NCBI GenBank assembly: GCA_947652115.1
Contig: OX393568.1
Coordinates: 15,340,673 to 15,404,672, forward strand
Origin: Blastomussa wellsi
Taxonomy: Eukaryota > Cnidaria > Anthozoa > Scleractinia > Plerogyridae
DNA length: 64,000 nt
Direction: 5' to 3'
Part shown: one piece after another, positions 50,099 through 58,914 of the stretch
Layout of the letters: the number at the start of each line of letters is the position of its first letter
How positions within the stretch are numbered: the stretch's first letter is position 1
Program-made: the position numbers and the translations under genes
The notes under the pieces: generated by a model
The model's database searches: none
What the model was told of the DNA's origin: nothing
Seen by the model: only the letters and a program-made list of their open reading frames with translations

Positions 50099-51943
50099 AG
50101 GCCTTGTGTCCGAAACACTGCATCATATGACTGGATTTATGAAAACGAGGTCAAAGAATTAATGACCCCCTTCTCACGTTGTAAGGATGAAGACTTGTTA
50201 GGCATGTTAATTAGGCGTAAAAATCGGGCCAAGAAGGGAGCGAAAATAAAATCAATAATAATAATAGCAATGTTAGTAATAATAGTAATAATAATGATAA
50301 TAATAATATTAATAATCTGTCTTGATTTAGCAAAAAAGGGGCTTGAGGCAATAGAGGAAATGTATGAGATTTCGATCTAGTTTGTTTGTTTTGCGAAGTA
50401 ACCGTCGGTGACTATTGGCCACTCTTTGCATGAAATCTTACCCTTCATAATGTTCCCATGCCAAATTCGTGATGTCTGGTACATTTTACTGTAGCCCACT
50501 CCCCCCCCCCCTCCCTCCCGCACCCCACCCGTTATTTTTGGCCATTTTTACCCAGGCCCCAGCTCGATGAGTACATCGGTTTGAATTTTTGACACCGCGC
50601 GGTAGCTGATCTGTAGGTTTACCAATCCTGCCGTCTAAAGGAAGTTTGCCGGAGGACATCATTAAGTCCAATGAAGGTGGAAGTCCAACGATTTGCAATC
50701 TAAGCGTCGGCTATTATCTTTCCTTAAACAAAGCTCTAACGGGTGAACTTGAACAACTCGTTACGACTTGTGCGAGGCGGGATAGTGAGGTGCTTGCTTT
50801 AGACGGCAAAAAGTCCTTCGCCACACCAAATAGGACTCCCTACCGGACTTGACGGGTGATTCGAAGGCGGCCATGCCGATATGTGGCTGGAACTATTCTG
50901 TGGCGAAAGACTTAGAAAAATTCTGCTCTAATTTTGGTAGTATTGTGTCCCGCGCAAAAAAATTTCGTTACATCCGGGCGATTGCATTCAATTTCCTAGA
51001 AAATGGCTAGCTGTGTGGGAAAACCGAGGAATAGCGTGGAATTACAGAGCCCTATTTAATGTGAGTACGATTGATTCATGTTCATGCTTTTTTTATGGAG
51101 ATTTTGCCGCTAGGTAGAAGTGCCAGATCGGTTTTCTGCTGATCTAAACGGCGATTTGTTCAGTTCGGAAGCGTAGTTTCCGGTCGCTGACCGACATGAA
51201 CCATGTGCGGGTCACTAATCAAAGTACATTTCTCAGCTTTAATCCGGAGCTGCCTAAAAATCAAGCGAATCCTTGATGTTACACACTATTCCTCAGATCA
51301 TTTGAGACCATGCATGGCTTGCCGGGTCAACTCTTGCGCTGGAAATTTTGAAGTCTGTGATGCCATTAATTTTTATGTTGTAAATAATAATTTAATTGAA
51401 TTAGTAGACTTCGTGATTTTGTTGTTATGCCCAAACTGCAATCTTCTTGCTCCGAAAAGACATAGGTTAGATTAATTTGCGTTGATTTGAGTTCAGAATA
51501 GTGCCCATTGACACCGTCAGTCCTTGCGAAAAGATGCCTTCAGAACTATAGTGTCATGTCAACTTTACCTAACCGAGTTCTGTTGAATCAAGACAGAGAA
51601 ACAATAACAGTAATACTAGCACTGAACTTTCGGATAAGTGAGTCACCAAGGAGAATAGAAGCTGCCAATCCTTTTAAATTTTATAGCGTCGACATTCGAG
51701 AGAGTTTCTGGCGATAAAACAACCGCTTTTGGCGAGAAAATACAGCTTCGCAGGTGTTTCGCTCACAATTTCCTTTGACCCTGTTTACATAAATCCAGTC
51801 ATAAAATGCCATATTACAAGACCAACTGACTGTAAAGGGGCTAAAGATTGCATATTTCCAGACCAGCTGACTAGAAAAAGTCTAAAATAGGCTTCTCCGG
51901 TTGCAATAGTTTTTTTTCAATGCATTCTGACAAAACTAGGCCT
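50099..51943 (+). repeat. Single satellite monomer between transposon copies 1 and 2
   Basis: One full monomer including an AGGCCT duplication at each end (50099-50104 and 51938-51943). It starts and ends at the transposon insertion point in the spacer. It has TTTTCTGCTG near 51133-51142, where the array monomers have TTTTCCGCTG; the same change is in the monomer at 60532-62376. Confidence 0.95.
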
Positions 51944-51970
51944 TACGGAGCCCCCTAAGGGCCATGCAAG

Positions 51971-52124
51971 ATGTCGACTTGTCGAGTTGTTGAGTTGTTG
52001 AGTATAAAATGTCGAGATGTCGAGTTGTCGAGATGTTGAGATGTCGAGATGTCGAGTTGTCGAGATGTCGAGATGTCGAGATGTCAAGATGTTGAGATGT
52101 CGAGATGTCGAGATGTTGAGTTGT
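51971..52124 (+). repeat. Octamer minisatellite in the left TIR
   Basis: Tandem 8-mers of the type ATGTCGAG, with variants TTGTCGAG, ATGTTGAG, TTGTTGAG and ATGTCAAG, interrupted once by GTATAAAATG. The right arm has more copies and includes ATATCGAG variants. The period of 8 is not a multiple of 3, so translations through it give repetitive peptides in all frames that should not be read as genes. Confidence 0.93.
52003..52009 (+). promoter_or_regulatory. TATA box of the HECT gene in the left TIR
   Basis: TATAAAA interrupts the octamer repeat 169 bp before the ATG at 52178. Initiation about 30 bp downstream would make most of the minisatellite a 5' UTR. The mirror-image box lies at 60450-60456 for the transposase. 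Inferred from position and motif only. Confidence 0.5.
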
Positions 52125-52164
52125 TTGGCAGAGAACGCTGGAACCCGCGGGCTCAAGTCACGTT

Positions 52165-52190
52165 CACGTGGAACAAGATGGCGACGATGG
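52165..52190 (+). promoter_or_regulatory. E-box and YY1-like motif overlapping the start codon
   Basis: CACGTG at 52165-52170 is followed by AAGATGGCG at 52176-52184, which matches the core of a YY1 site and contains the ATG. The same arrangement is present in the right TIR (CACGTG at 60257-60262). YY1-type motifs at start sites guide initiation in some animal promoters; the role here is inference. Confidence 0.35.
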
Positions 52191-55100
52191 CGAACGGCGA
52201 TTGCGACGAGATTGAGGTATTTCAAATGAACTTTTCCCGTTCCTATCTTTATGAGAAGTTTAGGGAGCAACTACAGAATGCAGGGCCACCATGGTCCACC
52301 TTTGTTTTCAAGTATCGGTTCTCTTTGAAGAACGAAGCGTAACACAATGGATGCTTTTCTTATTCAAATGAATGAATAAATTTGGCCCAAATGAATGAAT
52401 AAATTGGGCCCTGTATTCTGTAGTTAAGCCAAGTTAGTTACGGTACTTACAACAGTTACGCGAACAGAGTAGGAGTATTATATTAGGTAGATCCCTTGGA
52501 AAATTATTAGTAATTGTACTTGTATTATTACCATGTTTACAAACGTGACATAAGAGTCGTTTTACTTCTTGTTGTTCCAGGAGGTGTGTTCCTTTCTGCG
52601 CTTAAGAAACGTAAAAGAGGAAACAATTGAAAAGAACTTTAAAGAGCAGAAGGTAAGAAGTGGAACATGTACGTAAAGTTTTAATATTACTAGCATGGCA
52701 ATGGAAGCCCATGCATATACTTCTTATGATCTCGTATGTATGGTCCAATTCCAATTCCAGCTGTTACCACCCCCCCCCCCCCCCCAGGACAATTCCGGCC
52801 CTTTAGGCCCGGGGGTTGGTAATTGTTGGAATAAGTCTTGTCTCGGGGGAAAAATCGAAAGTAACTTTTCGTTGTTTTTGTAAAGTACTTCGCTTGACTG
52901 TTTACCCAGCACGGAGAAGATTGCCTAATTTCCAGAAAACATCTATAGAATTTGTAACTGACAATTAAGACAAGGATAATCTCTCAAGTTTAAAAGCTGT
53001 TGTTTAACAAAACTTGTGGCTGGATGTGACCTATTTTTTTTTTGTAATAAAGCATGGTCTTTCATATTATAAATTTTATCTGAATGCTTACTTTAAAAAG
53101 TAGCATTTAAGTTCTTAACAAACCATCTGGATTTGCTTTTGTACAGAAATTAATACTTTTAACTCTATTTGGCACAAAAAGGATGTATTTATGCTTTATT
53201 ATATGGGTAGCTCTGTGAGCGGGCAAGATGAACCCGAAGGGGGCTACCCGAGTGGGCAAGATGGAGCGATCTTGCCCGCTCGGGATTATGCGCTTTGTCT
53301 CGCAAGTACAAAGCTCACTTTTTGGTGTCTTATCCCATGTAATAAATCCTTTATTGACCAAGCTTGTTCGGTCAAGATGGCTGGATATTGGCCTCTTTCT
53401 TTTTTTGCGAATTTATGGACCTAGACTTCGTCTCAGTCCATAAACACGCAAAAAAAGAAGAACTTGGCCTATATCCAGCCATCTTGACCTCTCACTTGGT
53501 CAATAACCCAAACTTATTACGAGTCCCGGGGGTGGGAATAGACTGCCAAGAAATGAAAAAATGGCACTGAAATCCCCAGAAGTTTGACTGTTGGCAGGAG
53601 ATGGTCACTGTTGGAATTGAACCATACATTATTGTGCTCTTAAATTTTATTTCCACGTAAGTATGTGTTCACGTTCCTCAAACTTTATTATTTATTTATT
53701 TATCTTGTTGTTATAATTATTACCTGCATATGTAAATAAAAGATGTAATTTTTTTTTCATGAATTGTAGTATATCTTATGGTCCATTCCACATAAGTGGT
53801 GTAAAATGACAGTCCAGTAACTGTGGAATATAGTTTGTGGCAATCAATTGTGCAAACGTCAATCCATTTAAAATCTGGTATGTTCGTTTGAACTGTTGCC
53901 ATGGTGACAACAATGAAGAAGATTGATGAGACTGTTGAAAAGATTGGAAAAGTTGAAACTTCATGTTTTCTTTGTAAAGAGAGCTCACACAAGAGCTCTC
54001 TGATAGTTTAGCAGCCGTTAGTTCCATTTTTAAATAAGAATAAAAATTCCAGCTTTTGACTAATGTCTCCTGATTTCTTATGTATTTATAATTGCTTTAT
54101 TTATTATCAGATGGATTTTCAAGCGATAGTCATGTCATCAGCGGAGGAACTTCAACAACTGGGATGTGTGAGAGGGGATGCGATGAATTTGAAGCATTTT
54201 GCTGAGAAAAAACTTAAGGAAAGACAGCAGGACCCTGGAAAGAATGAAAGAAAGCGCCTCCTTGAAGAAGTATTGAGTCAAGGCACCAAAACCAGGGGAA
54301 AACAACCCTCAAAGATGAATGTGTCAAGAAGGAAACCTATTCGTAAAGTCCATCTTGGATGGTTTCATTTCAATGAAGCAACCAAAACGTATGTGCAAGT
54401 CAAAACGCAGAAAGGTGGAGGTACGCGGGTTGTAGAGTTACCTCTGCTTGCAACAAGAGAAGTTATTGTTAGTACTGGGATAAGCTGTTTCTTCCCAAAT
54501 GGAACAAGTACCTTTGGTTCCTCTGATGAAATGGAATTTTCAATTTCAAATTTCCAACAACAGGAAATTGATAGTGATGATGGCTTCACCCTAGAGAGCT
54601 ACATTGATCAATTCAAACTGAACAGGGTTACCTTGTACCTGATGAGCCGAAAAGGACCATTACCACGCCCACCTTCAACCACACCTGGCTCATTGACAAG
54701 TGATTCTGATACTGACTTAGAGAGATCAGTTTTTGAAACAAAATCAACACCTCATCAAAATAATCAACCCATGGTGTCAGCAGAGGCTTTAACTGAGAGA
54801 CGAAGGCTTGTTGCAGAACAAGATGAACAGTACATGGCATCTTTGGAGGCTGACAGGGAAAAAGAAAAAGCGAAGAAGCAAAAGCTGGAAGAAGAGGTTG
54901 AGGCTGACAGGGAAAAAGAAAAAGCGAAGAAGCAAAAGCTGGAAGAAGAGGTTGAGAAGGCTAATCGGCAAACAGAAATAATGCTGGCCAGGAAAGCTAG
55001 AGTTCCAGATGAACCTCTTCCTGAAGAAGAGAAAGTGGTGGTACGTGTGCGCCATGTTACTTGTGGCATTGTAGATAGAGCTTTCAAACCTGACACTTTG

Positions 55101-57714
55101 ATGGCATCAGTGTATGACTGGGTGGGGTCATTAAATATCACCCCAGAAAACTTTGTACTGTCTAATATGAAGAATGATCTAATGCCAAGTGAATCCATCC
55201 AGTCCATAGCCCAAAACAGTGGTTGCATAGTGTTAAACATGAGAGAAAGCCAATGCATGCCACCTCTTGCTGGTCATGTCAATTTCAGAGGCTTTGGGGA
55301 AGAAGCCATCGACCTGAACAGCACAGTGTCAGATGACAACCATGTTTTACCCACTACAGGTGTCCCTATTCAGTTAATGGAAGATGATAGCAGGTAAGTG
55401 GAGAGAATTGCATGTTTAATGAGTATTTCAAAAGATTTTAGATTTGTTATGTATGTTTATCGCCGCCATGTTTTTATTTCTCCCCCAGGAGCTCCCTTTT
55501 TTACCTTTTTGATAATAATTATTTGAAAGGCGACTTGGGGAAATAGTGAATTGAGCGCTATGTCCTTTATCAATCTGTGCTCTTCCTCTGCTCTTTCGTC
55601 TTTCTCTTAGTAGTCATTGTAATTCTGACTGTTACAATTGCTTTAACAGTGTCGACGAATCCTTGCCAGAGAACAACGATGATCATCATGGTACCTTCTC
55701 ATTGGATGATCCACCTGTGGCTGCCTTCCAACCACCTGTTAGGAGTAGCTTTGTTGGCCAGGATGTCAGAGATGTAAGAATGTGTTAATGGTATTGCATT
55801 CGTTTGGCAGCAAAGGATACAAGAAGTTCAAGAAGTTTGATGTTCCATAGTTATTCGATCAAGTGTCCAACCTTAAATAAGTGCCTATCCCGAATAAGAG
55901 CCCACCCTGTAGGAAGGCAAAGTTAATAAGCGCACAGGCTATAAAAAACTAAAAAACAAATTGCACAAAGAGGAGTACCAGGGAGGTCGCTATTTGATCT
56001 GAGAGACTTTCCCAAAGACCAATTTTTAATGGTCAGTTAAAAATCTTCTTTGGTGCATCTTCACGTTTTGTTGTTATGTATTGTTTTGTTGCAAAATAAA
56101 CTTACCTTTAGCTGAACATGGCAAAAATTTAAGAAGTGCCTAGCTTTGAATAAGCACCCATTCTCAGGGTCGCAAAGTTTACTAGAAGAAATTGTTTGTT
56201 AAAATGGTCTTTTGTTTAAACAGACTTCCTGCACTCGACAATAACTGACAAGTCCAAAAAGAGTATCGAAGACTAATGTTACGCTTGTCAATGAAAATTG
56301 TTCTTGGAATCCTTGTAATACTCTAATGGATGTATATTTCTCTTTTATACAGCGTGGCTGGCATTTCAGGAGATGGGTCAATGAGCTTGTACAAAACAGA
56401 AGTGAAAATCAGGGGTATGATGGTAAGCATGTAGTTTCAATGTATAAATTAAGTAATAAATTAAGTAAGTAGTTCTCACATTTGTACAGAGGACATGTTT
56501 TTGCATTGTTAACATCTGCTGTGCTCACAATCGTTACTGTGATGACATAGACATTTCCCTTTATTCAACATCAATGAACTTACTCAATAGTATAAGATGT
56601 TTGGTGTTCAATTTCCACATTTTTTAGAGTTAAATGAGTTTTTAAACTTGTTTAAGGAATGCAAGGTCAAGATATGGAGGCAGAAGTCAGACGTGTGACA
56701 GTGAGAAGGGATGACATCCTCAATGCTGTGCTGAAGTTGTACATGGAGGATGATGACATAGTCAAGTGTAGACTTGTTATCCACTTTGAAGGAGAAGTCG
56801 GCATTGACTTTGGAGGCTTGACAAAAGACTTCTTTACCTCCTTCTGGGAGGAGGTATTTGAAAAGTACTTTGATGGCGATGTTGTCAAAGTCCCTTTAGT
56901 CTCCCCTCAGAAGATGGGCGATAGCGATAGGCTAGTCATTCAAGCACTCGGGCGCATACTTGAACATGGCTGGAAGCTCACCGGCGAACTCCCCGTGCGA
57001 TTCTGTGAAGCTTCGTTCGTAGGAATGCTTCATGGAGAAGATGCCGTCCCAGGTGATGTATTGGAAAGATCATTTCTGTGGTACATCACTGATTTTGAGA
57101 GGGGCATTCTTTGTAGTGCTTTAGAAGGAGGGGAGGTACACGAGTACAAGAAGGATGCCCTGTTTAGCTTGTATCGTAAGTTCTCCATGCAGTGTCTTCC
57201 AGCAGCATCAGAAGACAAGCTGCATGAGCATATCGTCGCTATGGCACGATGTGAGTTCTTACATAAGCCAATGGTAATCCTGTCTTGGATGCGAAGTGGG
57301 ATTACTGAACTGGACTCTTTACAAAAGAGTCTTTCTGTCCAGAAGATCTGTGAATTGTACAAAGTCCTATCGCCAACTGTTACTAACGTGTTGAAGACCA
57401 TGAGAGCGTATTGCGAAGATTTGAGACCCGACGAGGAACGTTCTTACAACTTCTTGACCGTATACATCGGAAGCATGGACGGTGATCAGCTTCTAAAGTT
57501 TCTTCACTTTGTGACAGGTTCCACAGTTACTCCAGTTGGTACTGGTATAACGGTTTGTTTCAATTCTACACAAGGGCTAAGTCGTGTTCCCACTGCTGCA
57601 ACGTGCAGTAATACATTAACCATTTCAACAACTTATGAAAGTTATGCCACTTTTAAGAAAGAATTCACTAATTTCCTAAGCAGCAAGGAAATTTTGCAGA
57701 TGAATGTCTTATAA
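52178..57714 (+). CDS. SAM / coiled-coil / UBX-like / HECT E3 ubiquitin ligase (G2E3-like), six exons
   Basis: My exon model is 52178-52216, 52581-52652, 54111-55393, 55650-55773, 56353-56422 and 56657-57714. All introns are GT-AG, all phases agree, and the sum is 2,646 nt (881 residues plus stop). Residues about 13-70 form a SAM-like domain spread over exons 2-3 (FLRLRNVKEETI, then MSSAEELQQLGCVRGDA). About 85-190 is a conserved-looking block (LGWFHFNEATKTYV, FFPNGTSTFG). About 264-333 is a charged coiled coil with an exact tandem duplication of 18 residues. About 344-415 is a UBX/ubiquitin-like fold (VRVRHVTCGIVDRAF). About 545-881 is a HECT domain with GEVGIDFGGLTKDFF and a probable catalytic Cys846 in AATCSNTL. 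HECT enzymes take ubiquitin onto that Cys and pass it to a substrate. Exon 1 lies in the TIR; its donor (GAG|GTATTT) is the weakest junction. Confidence 0.85.
53249..53282. repeat. Short perfect-stem hairpin in intron 2
   Basis: CGAGTGGGCAAGAT and ATCTTGCCCGCTCG form a 14-bp stem with one G-T type mismatch around the 6-base loop GGAGCG. A third copy of GCGGGCAAGAT lies just upstream at 53219-53229, in direct orientation. Confidence 0.7.
53351..53506. repeat. Nested MITE-like hairpin, TTATTGACCAAG ends
   Basis: A 156-bp inverted repeat. The left arm (TTATTGACCAAG ... GGTCAAGATGGCTGGATAT) and the right arm (ATATCCAGCCATCTTGACC ... CTTGGTCAATAA) match with a few indels, around a small loop near 53422-53435 that also contains a TTTATGGAC/GTCCATAAA pair. 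It sits inside intron 2 of the larger transposon. The next copy has it at 63784-63939. Confidence 0.75.
54846..54953 (+). repeat. Exact 54-bp tandem duplication in the coiled coil
   Basis: The segment encoding EADREKEKAKKQKLEEEV occurs twice in direct succession with identical DNA, so the duplication is recent or is kept homogenised. It lengthens the coiled coil by 18 residues. Confidence 0.9.
55860..56190. repeat. Degenerate interspersed repeat in intron 4
   Basis: Intron 4 (55774-56352) contains motifs such as AATAAGTGCCTATCCCGAATAAG near 55876 and AAGTGCCTAGCTTTGAATAAG near 56134, a repeated AATAAGyGCC pattern. I have the impression that this pattern occurs in interspersed repeats of marine invertebrates, but I cannot name the family. 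Confidence 0.35.
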
Positions 57715-58673
57715 ATCTCTTCTACATCGATGAGGGACCTTATAAGTTTTACATGGGGAAAAAACTTGTTGTTTATCGCAGCATGCGAGACTGTTTACCT
57801 TTCGTCTTTTTTTGGAGAACAATGTCATAACATTCCTTAATGTTGATAAGGGACTTTGAATGAGTTGTTTATTGAGACTGAAAAACTTGTGTTTTTTATG
57901 TGGAGAACAACGTTATAACATTCCTTAATGTTGATAAGGGACTTTTGTTGTTTATGAGTTGTTTGTTTACCGTTCGTCTTTTTTGAAGAAGAATTTCGCA
58001 ACATTCCTCATCGCGTTTGATGAGTAACTTTTGTTCATTAAGAAAACACTAGTGTTTTTATCGCAGAGTGCGAGACTGTTCGCATTCCATCTTTTAAACG
58101 TTGTTGTTACCAGTTTTGTTTGCGTAGTTGGGTTGTCACTGTCACAAGTTTATTTTGGTACACTTTCCAGGCGTTATACCAAGATTTTCGCGCAGATATA
58201 TCCAGGCCAACTGGTAATTCCTGAAGTCAATAGAGATATGAGATTAGGATAAAAAACATCAGTCAGCTGCGGGTGCGAAAAATAGATTCACATTCGAGCC
58301 AAAGGACGATAGAATTTTAACTCAGCATTAGGGAGGTGTTCGAGGTAACAGATTTCGAGTAATAATAGTGTAAACAACAGTTGAATTTAGATATAAGAGG
58401 GGGGGGGGTCGAACCTAACTTTCTACCTTCAAAAGGGGGGGTTGACGCCTAATTTCAAATGTTATGGAGGGAGGGCTCAAGCTAACTTTTGCCCGTTTTG
58501 TTCTCATTTTTCAGCCCCCCCTCCCGATAATTATTGCGCAGTCCCTTACAACGTGGTGAATAGAATACTAACGAAAGGCGAAATAGAAATCCCCTCTCTC
58601 ACCCTGTAGATACCAACGCAACTCAAAATACGGCATGAAAAAAAAATTCAGAAAAAAAGGTAAACTAATCAAC

Positions 58674-58679
58674 TTTATT
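58674..58679 (-). terminator. Candidate polyadenylation signal of the transposase
   Basis: AATAAA on the minus strand (TTTATT on the plus), about 236 nt downstream of the stop codon at 58915-58917. Motif only. Confidence 0.4.
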
Positions 58680-58825
58680 TCGTCCCTAAAAACTGAACAG
58701 TAACAATGAAAGGCAAGGGTCAATCAGTGGAAGTGAAGGTGCTGTTAGTTGAGAACGGACTATTAAGAATTAACAAACAATTAACAAGTCCCCATATAAC
58801 GATTTGCAAACTGAACCATCACTGA

Positions 58826-58831
58826 AATAAA
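58826..58831 (+). terminator. Candidate polyadenylation signal of the HECT gene
   Basis: AATAAA on the plus strand, about 1.1 kb after the HECT stop and only 84 bp before the transposase stop. Motif only; an upstream non-canonical signal is possible. Confidence 0.3.
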
Positions 58832-58914
58832 AGGGCCAATCATTGGACCCGGAGTTAGTTTAGCAGTGATTATTAACGACCGAAAACGAGAAAGTGCCTT
58901 CTTTCAGCATGACG

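Larger units (their letters stand above)
51944..52196 (+). repeat. Left TIR of the transposon (253 bp)
   Basis: It matches the reverse complement of 60231-60531 from TACGGAGCCCCC through to GATGGCGAACG; beyond that the two sides diverge. The arms differ in length because of the octamer repeat inside. It carries a TATA box (52003-52009), an E-box (52165-52170) and the ATG of the HECT gene. Confidence 0.93.
52653..54110 (+). other. Intron 2 of the HECT gene
   Basis: A 1,458-bp intron with donor AAG|GTAAGA and acceptor TTATTATCAG. It contains a 16-C tract (52770-52785), an AATAAA at 53046-53051 that could permit premature polyadenylation, a short GC-rich hairpin (53249-53282), a MITE-like hairpin (53351-53506) and an RFX X-box-like inverted repeat (GTTGCCATGGTGAC, 53895-53908). 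No coding sequence is supported. Confidence 0.75.
57715..58914. other. Tail-to-tail region between the HECT and transposase genes
   Basis: About 1.2 kb without a supported gene. The first part (57760-58050) holds two to three imperfect copies of a module of about 85 bp (AACATTCCTTAATGTTGATAAGGGACTTT at 57831 and 57917, more degenerate at 57998). G-rich runs occur near 58398-58442. Possible polyadenylation signals are AATAAA on the minus strand at 58674-58679 (transposase) and on the plus strand at 58826-58831 (the first AATAAA I see after the HECT stop). If both are used, the two 3' UTRs overlap. Confidence 0.5.

Noticed and set aside
49838..50118. Long ORFs with repeating SRHLDIST / MSRCRDVE peptides on both strands
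   Set aside because: They are translations of the 8-bp minisatellite in the TIR, which is open in several frames at once. The same applies to 51917-52342, 60271-60551 and 62350-62775.
51971..52124. CRISPR-like array
   Set aside because: The units are 8-bp direct repeats without spacers, inside a eukaryotic transposon end.
53895..53908. RFX X-box (GTTGCCATGGTGAC)
   Set aside because: It is close to the consensus, but it is a single motif in an intron with no supporting context, so I mention it only in the intron entry.
53720..54027. 83- and 90-codon minus-strand ORFs in intron 2
   Set aside because: No recognisable domain, composition like random AT-rich DNA, and antisense to a well-supported intron.
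54764..55258. 164-codon minus-strand ORF rich in Ser/Phe
   Set aside because: Antisense shadow of the HECT gene's coiled-coil and UBX-like exon.
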